64,000 bases of DNA, taken from Acidihalobacter_A sp037381185. GTDB lineage: Bacteria > Pseudomonadota > Gammaproteobacteria > DSM-5130 > Acidihalobacteraceae. The DNA lies in the NCBI RefSeq assembly GCF_037381185.1, contig NZ_JARRQY010000007.1, positions 1-64,000 on the forward strand. The letters run 5' to 3'. Below are positions 27,052 to 34,743 of the stretch, piece by piece. The position numbers and the translations under genes are program-made. Positions within the stretch are counted from its first letter, which is position 1. Each line of letters begins with the position of its first letter. Below the pieces are notes generated by a model. The model was not told the DNA's origin, made no database searches, and saw nothing but the letters and a program-made list of their open reading frames with translations.

Positions 27052-28248
27052 TCAAAAAAAGGTGACATCGCCGCCACCGGCGACTCCCTCGGTCTTACCC
27101 CGATGGTTCATTTTCTGTTCCTCGGTCGTGTACTGGCGCTCTATCTCATCGAGCCAACGCACGATGCGCTCATGTTCACCGACGCTCCCCTGCATCTGCT
27201 CGATTTCCGTCGTCAGACTCTCGAGGCTATCGCGCGCATGGGCCAGGATCTGGCTTACCCGATCCTGAAACTGCAGCGACACAAGCATCTGCGTCACTTC
27301 CTCTCTGATACCGCCTGTTTCATTCTCGACTTCCGATCCCAGCTCCTGCATCTGGACCGAATACGCCTGAAAACGCTGCAGCACGTCACCAATCGCCGAC
27401 TCTGCCGAGGTCAACGCCTCGCCTTCTTCCGCACCGGCCTGCACCACCGCCTCGCTCACGCCCGAAAGCGCATTGCTGATCAGTTTCACGTTCTCGACCA
27501 TGCGGTGCCCGGTATCGCTGGACTGCGCGGACAGTTTGCGAACCTCATCGGCGACCACCGCAAACCCGCGCCCCTGTTCACCCGCACGAGCAGCCTCGAT
27601 GGCCGCATTCAAGGCAAGCAGATTCGTCTGAGAGGCAATTGCTCCGACCTCCGTGGCCATGCCGTGCAGCGCAGCCGCATGCTCGTCCAAGCCACCGATG
27701 GCGCTGGTCACCGCGTCGCGGCGCTTGGCCGCCACGCGCAATGCGTCGAGGACGCTGTGAAGATCCGTTTCGCTGCTGCGAATGGTTCCGCCGGAACCGG
27801 TTTCCCCATCTCCGCTCGTCACTCTGGATGCGGCCTCGACGGTCGCTTCCAGTCGTTCGATGAGAGCCTGGAAGCGGGAACTGAGGGAAATGATGGCCTC
27901 CTCGCTTTGCTTCCGTCCGCTCTCTATCTGACGTGCCAGAATAGGCAGCGCGGTATTGCAGGCGTGGCGCAAGGCTGCCGCGAGTTCGTCGTCCGAAGAG
28001 ACAGGCATCTCTTCGATCTCGGCAATCGCCATCGCCGGCCTTGAGCTGCGTTCGACGAGAAACGTGGCGACAATCACCGCCAGCACCGCCGGCCATATGA
28101 ACCAGGGCCAGACAAGGCCCAGCAGAAGACCCGCCAGTGCTACGGCGGCAACCCAGTACGACGAACGCCGCAGTCCCCGCGCCGCCGAATCACGCGAAGC
28201 CCCATCGCCATTCGCCACGCCCTGCGAACGCACCGGTGAACCGTTCAT
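27052..28248 (-). CDS. Methyl-accepting chemotaxis protein lacking a periplasmic domain (MCP2)
   Basis: 398 residues from the ATG at 28248 (AAGGA about 9 bases upstream); an ATG at 28272 with GAGG is an alternative that adds 8 residues. Two adjacent membrane segments (YWVAAVALAGLLLGLVW and WPAVLAVIVATFLVE) lie near the N-terminus with almost no loop, so any stimulus is likely sensed in the cytoplasm or membrane. The signalling core includes VGAIASQTNLLALNAAIEAA. The C-terminus is GGDVTFF; the remnant at 30974 keeps GDITFF. First gene of the intact chemotaxis operon. Confidence 0.92.
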   Translation of the reverse strand: MNGSPVRSQGVANGDGASRDSAARGLRRSSYWVAAVALAGLLLGLVWPWFIWPAVLAVIVATFLVERSSRPAMAIAEIEEMPVSSDDELAAALRHACNTALPILARQIESGRKQSEEAIISLSSRFQALIERLEATVEAASRVTSGDGETGSGGTIRSSETDLHSVLDALRVAAKRRDAVTSAIGGLDEHAAALHGMATEVGAIASQTNLLALNAAIEAARAGEQGRGFAVVADEVRKLSAQSSDTGHRMVENVKLISNALSGVSEAVVQAGAEEGEALTSAESAIGDVLQRFQAYSVQMQELGSEVENETGGIREEVTQMLVSLQFQDRVSQILAHARDSLESLTTEIEQMQGSVGEHERIVRWLDEIERQYTTEEQKMNHRGKTEGVAGGGDVTFF

Positions 28249-28325
28249 AGTAATGATTCCTTCATATGCCACCTCGCAAAGGCACAGACACCGTGCCGCG
28301 CCTCGACTCTGGCCATTTGCTACCC

Positions 28326-28352
28326 GTATCGGCGGTTCGATCGTCTTCTTGA
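28326..28352 (-). promoter_or_regulatory. Candidate FliA (sigma-28) promoter of the chemotaxis operon
   Basis: On the minus strand: TCAAGAAG, an 11-base spacer, then GCCGATAC. The sigma-28 consensus is TAAAGTTT-N11-GCCGATAA, so the -10 matches 7 of 8 and the -35 matches 4 of 8. It lies about 80 bases upstream of MCP2, where the operon promoter is expected. 28353-28555 further upstream is AT-rich with no gene. Confidence 0.45.
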
Positions 28353-28562
28353 TAGTAAAGCCGATATTTTTTTAGTGGTAGTTGTTTGGTGAAAAAATTC
28401 CCTGAAATTGAATATTTATGATTTGATAATTTATCACGGATACAGTCCGTCCCTCGTTTTCACTTCACTCTCACCCACACCGCCCTCTCTATTTCCCAGG
28501 CTCCGAGCCACTCTTCCAAACCACACGGAGCTACCGGCGGAGATGCTGAGCGGCGCCCATTT

Positions 28563-28705
28563 CGGTTAACGCCGAGCAGATCACCATCGGCCTCTCCTGA
28601 CATGACGCTCAGCAAAACGAAAAAGACTCGGGCAACGCCGATGACCTCAATGCTGCGATCCGCGGTCGGGATACACCAAGCACCCGGAGCACCACCGCGG
28701 AGTCG
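28563..28705 (-). pseudogene. cheB remnant (decayed copy)
   Basis: Two blocks align by eye with the intact cheB. 28563-28590 matches the part around 19990-20018 (GCCGAGCAGATCACCATCGG against GTCGAGCAGATCACCACCGG). 28634-28705 matches the part near 20148-20220 (CGCCGATGACCTCAATGCTG against CGCCGATGACCTTGATATCC). The sequence between them and the whole methylesterase domain are missing. No open frame. Confidence 0.7.
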
Positions 28706-28715
28706 CCAACGGTGC

Positions 28716-29238
28716 TCACGCGGTTCCCGTTCCCGGCGACTGGACCTCTCCCGTGTGACGCAGATAGACCACGCCATCGCGCAGATCGAAAATCAGCACT
28801 CTATGTCCTATGCCACCAAGATGTTCCGCCTTGAGTACGAAGCCGTGTTCTTCCGCGAGGCGACGTGCGGCCCTGCACGTTGCGACTGGATACGTCCGCG
28901 CAGTCCCTCGTGCGCACCCTGTGCGGAAACATGTTGCCTCTGCCGAACAGTTTGAGTTCGTACTCTGAAGGACGAGTGCGCAGTGCACGTACACGCAGGC
29001 AGAACAACTCGATCACTTCGTCGGCGTAGCGGGCATCCAGAGCTTCATCCGCTCGACGGAGTCGCGAGCGACTGGGGAGCATGAAGTGCGCGATACCTCC
29101 GACACGCAGCCGGGGATGCCACAGTGTCATGGCAACGCAGGAGCCCAGCAGTGTCCTGCCCCTCACGTCCTCCCGGACGCCGAAGTAAAATCCTCCGGGT
29201 TCGAGAAAAATCCCACTGAGGTCGACGGCCGTGTTCAC
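28716..29238 (-). pseudogene. cheD pseudogene with single-base frameshift
   Basis: The first frame runs from a GTG at 29238 through the intact active-site motifs RTLLGSCVAMTLW and GGIAHFMLP to RNVQ. It then shifts, and the rest (AARRLAEEHGFVLKAEHLGG to VVYLRHTGE) continues in another frame. Compared with the intact cheD, the cause is one extra G after the RNVQ codons (CCC at 28871-28873 on the plus strand). Otherwise nearly full length, and the least decayed of the broken genes here. Confidence 0.85.
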
Positions 29239-29565
29239 AGACGGCGATAGATCGAAGACGACACCGACAGCAGTTCATCGCACATGCCGCGAAGACTTTC
29301 CGAATGGCCGACGAACAGATAGCCACCGGGTCGAATGCGGGTCAACAGTCGCTTGCAGACGCTGCGTCTGGTGTTCTGGTCGAAGTAGATCATCACATTA
29401 CGCAGGAACACGACATCGAAGAAGTCGATCTCGGGCAATTGCTCGATCAGATTGACCGCACGGAACTCGATGCGTTCGCGCAAATGCCTGTCCACGACGA
29501 ACCCGCCCTGTTTGGACCCAACGCCGCGCAGGCAATAGGTTTGCAGCAGATGTTTCTGGATACGA
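29235..29565 (-). pseudogene. cheR remnant, C-terminal third
   Basis: The translation from HLLQTYCLRGVGSKQG to the end (VFLRNVMIYFDQNTRR, RIRPGGYLFVGHSESL, SSSIYRRL) aligns with CheR from about residue 185 onward. The N-terminal two thirds, including the SAM-binding loop, are gone. At about 29565 the sequence passes directly into cheW codons, so one deletion removed the cheW 3' part and the cheR 5' part together. Confidence 0.85.
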
Positions 29566-29733
29566 TGGTACCGCGGTGACCTCTTCGTACTCGATGATTT
29601 CGCGGATATGGCAGATATCGACCGCAAACGTCTCCCCGCCCAGACTGAAACTCAGGTGCTGCGTGACCCCGGCCGACGAACTACCGATCGGCACCAGATC
29701 ATGCGAGTACGCGCTCTCGGTGTATTCCATCAT
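29566..29733 (-). pseudogene. cheW remnant, N-terminal part
   Basis: The first ~55 codons are preserved (QHLSFSLGGETFAVDI, REIIEYEEVTAVP) and align with the intact CheW, after which the frame runs into the cheR remnant at the deletion joint. The product would lack most of the CheW fold. Confidence 0.85.
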
Positions 29734-29739
29734 GCCTCC

Positions 29740-29913
29740 CTAGGCCCTTTGTACACTACTTGAGCAAACCGGCCCTACGAGTAGCGTCCGCCCGGCCGCC
29801 CCTCAGCGCTGCTCGTCGTTCAGTTTGGAATGACCAGACCTCTCTCCTCACGCCTTGATTGACTAGCAACCGGGCGCAACAGCGCACCGCGCAGTAGTGT
29901 ACGCAGGCCCTAG
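29740..29913. mobile_element. MITE copy 2, between cheW and MCP1 remnants
   Basis: 174 bases bounded by CTAG on both sides (29740-29743 and 29910-29913). The ends are inverted: GCCCTTTGTACACTACT on the left against the inverse of AGTAGTGTACGCAGGCC on the right. The core (AGCGCTGCTCGTCGTTCAGT, TTGGAATGACCAGACC, CACGCCTTGATTGACTAGC) matches copy 3. The undisturbed sequence in the intact operon at 22186-22200 has a single CTAG at the MCP1 stop, so this is a filled site with a probable 4-base target duplication. Confidence 0.8.
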
Positions 29914-30008
29914 AAGCGCACGAACTCGCCCTCGTCCTCGACTACCGCTGCATCGGCCGCGCTGTTCTTACGTGGCAGGAGTACGTGCTTGGCCTTCCGA
30001 TGTCTCAA
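29911..30008 (-). pseudogene. MCP1 remnant, C-terminal tail
   Basis: The last codons read AAVVEDEGEFVRF-stop, matching the intact MCP1 end (TIEDEGEFVRF). Upstream bases align with 22195-22285. Everything else of the receptor is deleted. The TAG stop overlaps the CTAG at the MITE boundary. Confidence 0.75.
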
Positions 30009-30017
30009 GGTGTGAAT

Positions 30018-30229
30018 TCAGGTCGTAGCGGTATTCGTTATCCGTCCCGAAGACAAAGTCGACGATGTAATCGAGCCCGAACAGTCCGGCAGAACCTTTG
30101 AAGGGATGAGCGGCGCGAAATAGCGCGTTGATCTCGTCCGCGGCTATGCCATCGTTCTCGAAACCGAGCAGCAAGTCTCCACCTCGGCAAGGTCGCCGGC
30201 GCGGCACTCATGTCGAACGGTTCGCTCAT
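30018..30229 (-). pseudogene. cheA remnant: HPt start joined to 3' end
   Basis: Starts MSEPFDMSAAPATL, then a short deletion and frame change, then LLLGFENDGIAADEINALFRAAHPFKGSAGLFGLDYIVDFV, that is, the HPt domain including the phospho-His. It then jumps to the last ~12 codons of cheA (GATAACGAATACCGCTACGA is identical to the intact gene end), in the wrong frame. About 2 kb is missing compared with cheA at 23892-26129. Confidence 0.8.
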
Positions 30230-30555
30230 ATCTTGGAAACCTCGGCGCGTAGCACCACAGGGTCGCCGAAAAAGGCGTTCAGCTGGACGAGTTCGATCGC
30301 CTCGATGACGGCTGCGCTATGCCTGCGAAGGAGCAACTCGCGGTTCAGCCGTACCGTTTCGAACTTGATCGCCATCAGCATCTGCAAGCCCGCGCCGTCG
30401 ATTGCTTCAACGTCGTGCAGGTCGACCTCAACCCGCTCCGCCTCGTTCAGAACACGGCGCAAAGTTTCGTTGGCCTCGGCCACCCCGTGGATATCCAGCT
30501 CGCCGGCGAGAACTACACTGCCCTGCTCCGGCGTCGATTGAGTTTGGATATCCAT
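30226..30555 (-). CDS. Second STAS-domain protein (in the decayed chemotaxis copy)
   Basis: 109 residues, the same length as the STAS protein at 26126-26455, with all substitutions in frame and no stop. LAGELDIHGVAEANE and EVDLHDVEAIDGAGLQMLM are conserved, including the DGAG in place of a Ser loop. Identity is roughly 70% by eye, clearly lower than for the CheY pair. Its ATG is followed 20 bases upstream by the second cheY stop without a MITE. Whether it is expressed is unknown. Confidence 0.85.
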   Translation of the reverse strand: MDIQTQSTPEQGSVVLAGELDIHGVAEANETLRRVLNEAERVEVDLHDVEAIDGAGLQMLMAIKFETVRLNRELLLRRHSAAVIEAIELVQLNAFFGDPVVLRAEVSKI

Positions 30556-30575
30556 GCCGAGTCTCGCAACGCTGC

Positions 30576-30944
30576 CTACGGTCCGACCAGTTTGGACACG
30601 GCCGCCAACATCTGCGCCGGCTGGAAAGGCTTGATCATCCAGGCCTTGGCGCCAGCTGCGCGTCCCTCGTCCTTGCGCGCCTCTCCCGCCTCCGTAGTCA
30701 GCATAATCACCGGCAGGAAACGGTACTCGGGCTTCTGCTTGAGTGTCTTCACGAACGTGATGCCGTCCATGCGCGGCATGTTTACGTCGCTGATCACCAG
30801 ATGGACCTTGTTGCCGTTGAGCTTGTCGAGCGCCTCCTGCCCGTCGCCGGCATCCATGACCTGATAACCGGCACCGCTCAGAGCCATACGCACGACCTGG
30901 CGCAGCGAGGCCGAATCGTCCACGATCATTACCGTCTTCGCCAT
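30576..30944 (-). CDS. cheY: Second CheY (in the decayed chemotaxis copy)
   Basis: 122 residues, all receiver-domain residues intact (IVDDSASLRQ, VISDVNMPRMDG, MLTTEAGEA, WMIKPFQPA). It differs from the first CheY at 9 positions, mostly conservative (for example Glu to Asp near residue 31 and Val to Ile in WMIKP). This is the only signalling component besides the STAS protein that remains intact in the copy; it could be phosphorylated by the single intact CheA. Confidence 0.9.
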   Translation of the reverse strand: MAKTVMIVDDSASLRQVVRMALSGAGYQVMDAGDGQEALDKLNGNKVHLVISDVNMPRMDGITFVKTLKQKPEYRFLPVIMLTTEAGEARKDEGRAAGAKAWMIKPFQPAQMLAAVSKLVGP

Positions 30945-30973
30945 GTACTTACCCCTTCGGTATTCAACAGCCT

Positions 30974-31034
30974 TCAGAAAAAAGTGATGTCGCCATCGGC
31001 GACCACAGCGGCCTTGCCCTGCGGCACTTCGGCA
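30974..31034 (-). pseudogene. MCP2 remnant, C-terminal tail
   Basis: The last codons read ADGDITFF-stop, matching the intact MCP2 end GGDVTFF-stop, and sit at the same place relative to the second cheY. The rest is gone. This marks the upstream limit of the duplicated cluster. Confidence 0.7.
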
Positions 31035-31100
31035 TTGCTTGTGGCGGCCGCACTATGAATCTAGCGATACACTACGCCTCGCGTTGGGTAACTGGCCCAT

Positions 31101-31691
31101 TCAAGTCCAGGCGGCGCGCAAGCGCTCACGGTTGAGTTGCAGCCACTGCAGGGCAATGATACTCACCGCATTGTCGATCAGGCCGCACGCGACCTGTTCG
31201 AAGGCCTCCTCGGCCGGGCGCACCTCAACGCGGATGTTTTCACCCTCATGAGCCAAACCGTGAATGCCGCCCAGTCCAGCGCTGTCGACACGGCCGACGT
31301 AGAGACTGACGCGCTCATTGCTGCCGCCCGGACTCGAGTAGTAGCTGCAGATATGCTCCAGTTCCTGCACCTGGCAACCGGCCTCCTCGAGCGCCTCGCG
31401 CCGCGCCACCTCTTCGGGTTTTTCACCCTCCTCCACCAGGCCGGCGACGATTTCGATCAGCCAGGGACTGCGCGACGATTCGAGCGCACCGATGCGGAAC
31501 TGTTCGACCAGCACGATTTCGTCGCGCACCGGATCGTAGGGCAGTACGCCGGCCGCATGGCCGCGTACCAGCAGCTCACGCACGATCGGCTCGCCCATGC
31601 CGCCTTCGAACAGCGCATGCCGCACGCGGTAGCGCAGCAGGCGATAGAAGCCCTGATAGCAAAGTTCCTCTTCCATGATTTCCCATTTCAT
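31101..31691 (-). CDS. nudF: Nudix hydrolase, ADP-ribose pyrophosphatase type
   Basis: 196 residues from the ATG at 31691 (AGGAG 8 bases upstream). The complete Nudix box GX5EX7REUXEEXGU is visible as GLVEEGEKPEEVARREALEEAG, preceded by the typical ADP-ribose hydrolase context (EQFRIGALES, PWLIEIVAGLVE) and followed by YYSSPGGSNERVSLYVG. It should hydrolyse ADP-ribose to AMP and ribose 5-phosphate in the cytosol. Divergent from the phosphatase gene at 31808. The frame extends 20 codons further upstream, but that part is not conserved-looking. Confidence 0.92.
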   Translation of the reverse strand: MKWEIMEEELCYQGFYRLLRYRVRHALFEGGMGEPIVRELLVRGHAAGVLPYDPVRDEIVLVEQFRIGALESSRSPWLIEIVAGLVEEGEKPEEVARREALEEAGCQVQELEHICSYYSSPGGSNERVSLYVGRVDSAGLGGIHGLAHEGENIRVEVRPAEEAFEQVACGLIDNAVSIIALQWLQLNRERLRAAWT

Positions 31692-31807
31692 CCTCGATAC
31701 TCCTCGCAACGGCGGCATCAGATGCTTTGCGGACGGCACGGGCCCATCCACATCGCGTAAACTAGCGGGCTCTCGTCGACACGCAAGCTCCCGCCCCTCA
31801 TTTCGAT

Positions 31808-32476
31808 ATGTCAGAACCTCCGGCCCTCACCCCGCTGCAGCGCCTCTGGGCCTACTGGCACGCCCTGGTGCACGAACACGGCTGGGTACGCCTGCTGCTG
31901 ACCACCAATTTCCACCCGGTCGGAAACCGAGCCTACCGTTCCGGGCAGTTGCCACCGTGGATGCTGGTCAAACGGATCCGCCGACATGGCCTGCGCACGG
32001 TCGTCAACCTGCGCGGCCCCGTCGAAACGCCGACGCTCGCCCTGGAGCGCGAACTGTGCCGGCGCGAAGGCGTGCGCCACGTCGACCTGAGACTCTTTTC
32101 ACGCGACACCCATCGCCCCGAAGTCCTGCTCGAGGCCAAGCGTCTGCTGCAGGACATCGAATATCCGGCGCTGTTTCATTGCATGTCGGGCGCAGATCGG
32201 GCCGGATTCATGGCGACACTCTACCTGCACTGGGTCGAAAACGTCCCGCTGGAAGAAACCGGACAGCTGCGCCTGTGGCCGTACTGGCACTATCGGCACG
32301 CCCGCACCGGCATGCTGGATCACTTTTTCGAATGCTATCAGCAAGCACGGCGTGAGACCGGCATCAGCCTGGAAGAGTGGATTCGCAACGAATACACCCA
32401 GGAAGCGGTGCGCGGAAGCTTCCGCAGCAACCGCTGGCTCAATGCGCTGGTCGACCGCGTACTGCGTCGCGAATAA
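31808..32476 (+). CDS. Cysteine-based (tyrosine/dual-specificity-like) phosphatase
   Basis: 222 residues. The CX5R active-site loop is HCMSGADRAG, near residue 140, preceded by RRHGLRTVVNLRG, as in the bacterial PTP/DSP-like family. The usual general-acid Asp may be in LFSRDTHRP. Related enzymes dephosphorylate lipid or protein substrates; the true substrate is unknown. Its 3' end lies 6 bases from the end of a convergent LpxL-like acyltransferase gene, which may hint at a lipid or envelope setting. Confidence 0.85.
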   Translation: MSEPPALTPLQRLWAYWHALVHEHGWVRLLLTTNFHPVGNRAYRSGQLPPWMLVKRIRRHGLRTVVNLRGPVETPTLALERELCRREGVRHVDLRLFSRDTHRPEVLLEAKRLLQDIEYPALFHCMSGADRAGFMATLYLHWVENVPLEETGQLRLWPYWHYRHARTGMLDHFFECYQQARRETGISLEEWIRNEYTQEAVRGSFRSNRWLNALVDRVLRRE

Positions 32477-32482
32477 CGGACG

Positions 32483-33397
32483 TCAATACCAGCCCTGTTC
32501 GCCCTCGGGACGGGTGCGGAACAGCTTGAGCGTCCACATGTACTGTGCCGGATAGCGGCGAATCTGCACTTCCAGCGCCTCGTTCATGCGTCTGGCATCC
32601 CGCTCGGCTTCACCGCTGGGGAAATCCGTCAACGGCGGGTCGAGAATGATCCGATAGCGGCGCGTCGATTCATCGTAGATCGTCATGGTGGGAAGCACCG
32701 CGGCACCACTTGCCTGCGCCAACCGGCCGATGATCGGCAGCGTGGCCTTGAGGTGGCCGAACAGCGGCACGAACTCGGAGCGCTCGCGTCCATAGTCCTC
32801 GTCGGCCAGGTAGTACAGCACGCCGCCGCCGCGCAGCGCCCGCAGCAAGCCTCGCAAGCCCGCTTCGCGCGGCACGGGACGATTGCCGAAACGGCCTCGG
32901 CCATGGCTGATGAGCCAGTCGGCGAGCGCGTTGTCGAACGGATTGTAGGGGCCGTACATCGGCCCCTCCATACCCAGTCTGGGAGGCGCGATGTCGAGGC
33001 CGGCGGTATGCGCGACCATCAGGATCACGGCGCGTCCCTGCTCACGCAGCGCGTCGAGATGCTCCAGGCCGTCGATGTCGACCTCGCGGGCCAGCCGGGC
33101 TCGGCTGCCGAACCAGGCCAGCGGATAGTCCCAGATCGCCTGCCCCATCAGCCTGAAATGCTCGCGTATCATCGCCGTGCGGGCACTCGCATCCAGCTCC
33201 GGCAGGCAGCGGTTCAGATTGATTTCCGCGACCCGGCGTGGCCCCTTGTTGAAACGCCAGGCCAGCCCGCCGAGCGCGCGGCCGACGCGCCGCCGCAATG
33301 CGCGGGGCAACACCCAATGGGTCGCCCAGATGCATCCGACCAACAGCCAGCCGGGCCACTGGCGTATACCCAGAGGCGGCTTTTCGTGTTCAGCCAT
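32483..33397 (-). CDS. Lipid A biosynthesis acyltransferase (LpxL/HtrB family)
   Basis: 304 residues. An N-terminal hydrophobic segment (WPGWLLVGCIWATHWVLP) anchors it to the inner membrane. The HX4D catalytic motif is VAHTAGLD near residue 128, and GGVLYYLADEDYGR and SGAAVLPTMTIYDE are further family motifs. It adds a secondary acyl chain to Kdo2-lipid A or a precursor. Which position (LpxL or LpxM) cannot be told. Convergent with the phosphatase gene. Confidence 0.9.
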   Translation of the reverse strand: MAEHEKPPLGIRQWPGWLLVGCIWATHWVLPRALRRRVGRALGGLAWRFNKGPRRVAEINLNRCLPELDASARTAMIREHFRLMGQAIWDYPLAWFGSRARLAREVDIDGLEHLDALREQGRAVILMVAHTAGLDIAPPRLGMEGPMYGPYNPFDNALADWLISHGRGRFGNRPVPREAGLRGLLRALRGGGVLYYLADEDYGRERSEFVPLFGHLKATLPIIGRLAQASGAAVLPTMTIYDESTRRYRIILDPPLTDFPSGEAERDARRMNEALEVQIRRYPAQYMWTLKLFRTRPEGEQGWY

Positions 33398-33564
33398 GCG
33401 CGGCTTCCAGGGAGAGGCGGCGCTGACCTGCAGCGGGGAAATCGGACGGAGCTGACATGGCGCGCGATGGTAGCACAGCGCACACGAAACCCGGATTCAT
33501 GGGCGTGCCGCAGTACGCTAGGCTAATGAAGCTACATGCTACGGACCACCACAACCTGATAGAT

Positions 33565-33579
33565 AACTTTAATAAAGTT
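33565..33579. promoter_or_regulatory. AT-rich palindrome before the oxidoreductase gene
   Basis: AACTTTA-A-TAAAGTT is a perfect palindrome with one central base, 30 bases before the ATG at 33610 and within a markedly AT-rich promoter stretch (33555-33609). It is a candidate operator; no regulator is adjacent. Confidence 0.35.
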
Positions 33580-33609
33580 TTCTTGTAAACTGTTTTAATA
33601 GGAAATTAA

Positions 33610-34680
33610 ATGCCAAGCACTACAATTCGGAAACAGTCCTTGAACGTCGGACTGATCGGTTACGGTTTGGCCGGCGCCTTCTTTCATGCTCCCTTGATCG
33701 CCGCCACGCCTGGCCTGCGCCTCACACACATCGTCACCAGTTCACCGGAACGCTCCCGCAACGCGCTGGGCGAACACCCGGAAGCCACCGTCGTCCCCGA
33801 ACCTCAGGACCTGTGGCAACACGCCCACGAACTGGACGTCGTGGTGATCGCCACCCCCAACAGCACGCACATGCCGTTGGCGCGCGCGGCCCTCAACGCC
33901 GGGGTGCACGTGGTCGTCGACAAGCCGTTCGCACCCAGTGCGGAGGAGGCCCGTGCGCTGATCGCCCTTGCCGAAAGCTGCGGCCGTCGCGTAACGGTCT
34001 ACCAGAACCGGCGTTGGGACAATGATTTTCTCACCCTGCGTTCGCTGCTGGAGCAGGACGCGCTGGGCGAGGTTCACCGCTTCGAGTCCCGTTTCGAACG
34101 GTGGCGCCCGGAAACCAAGCCGGGCTGGAGACGCAGCGCCATGCGTGAAGACGCAGGCGGCATTCTGTTCGACCTAGGCAGCCACCTCATCGATCAGGCC
34201 CTGCAGCTGTTCGGACCGGTCAGACAGGTTTACGCGGAACTCGATCGCGGCTATCCGGACTCGGAGGTCGACGACGACAGCTTCGTCGCGCTGACGCACG
34301 CCGGCGGCGTGCGTTCACACCTCTGGATGAGCAGCGTCACCGCGCAACTCGGCCCGCGCCTGCGCGTGCTCGGCAGGCGTGGCGCCTATGTGAAGTACGG
34401 GCTCGATCCACAGGAAGACGCGCTACGACGAGGGGTGCGCCCGGGGCTGTCGAACTGGGGTACGGAAGACGCCGCCCGGCACGGCTGGCTCGGTACCGAC
34501 TCCGACCGCCGCCGCATCCCCTCCCTGCCCGGAGACTATCCGCAGTTCTACATTCAGTTACTGCAGGCGCTGCGCAGCGGCGGACCGCTGCCGGTCGATC
34601 CGCAAGACGCGGTCGATGTACTGGAAATCATTCAGGCCGCGCAGCTCTCCCACACGCAAGGAGGCAGCGTGCCGCTCTGA
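33610..34680 (+). CDS. Gfo/Idh/MocA family NAD(P)-dependent oxidoreductase
   Basis: 356 residues. N-terminal Rossmann fold with GLIGYGLAGAFFHAPLI, then VVVIATPNSTHMPLARAALNAGVHVVVDKPF (the DKPF/EKP motif) and a C-terminal GFO_IDH_MocA_C domain (GGILFDLGSHLIDQALQLFGP). Closest to the E. coli YdgJ-type subgroup. The sugar or polyol substrate is unknown. AGGAAAT precedes the ATG. A strong hairpin lies between it and the convergent MBL gene. Confidence 0.92.
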   Translation: MPSTTIRKQSLNVGLIGYGLAGAFFHAPLIAATPGLRLTHIVTSSPERSRNALGEHPEATVVPEPQDLWQHAHELDVVVIATPNSTHMPLARAALNAGVHVVVDKPFAPSAEEARALIALAESCGRRVTVYQNRRWDNDFLTLRSLLEQDALGEVHRFESRFERWRPETKPGWRRSAMREDAGGILFDLGSHLIDQALQLFGPVRQVYAELDRGYPDSEVDDDSFVALTHAGGVRSHLWMSSVTAQLGPRLRVLGRRGAYVKYGLDPQEDALRRGVRPGLSNWGTEDAARHGWLGTDSDRRRIPSLPGDYPQFYIQLLQALRSGGPLPVDPQDAVDVLEIIQAAQLSHTQGGSVPL

Positions 34681-34704
34681 AAAATCCGAAAGCGGCGCAA
34701 GCAC

Positions 34705-34732
34705 AAGGGCGCAGCGCTACCGCTGCGCCCTT
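34705..34732. terminator. Bidirectional hairpin between convergent genes
   Basis: A perfect 12-bp stem AAGGGCGCAGCG / CGCTGCGCCCTT closes a CTAC loop, between the ends of the oxidoreductase and MBL genes. There is no U-run on either strand, so termination efficiency is uncertain, but its place and strength fit a two-way terminator. Confidence 0.6.
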
Positions 34733-34743
34733 GCAGCCACGCT

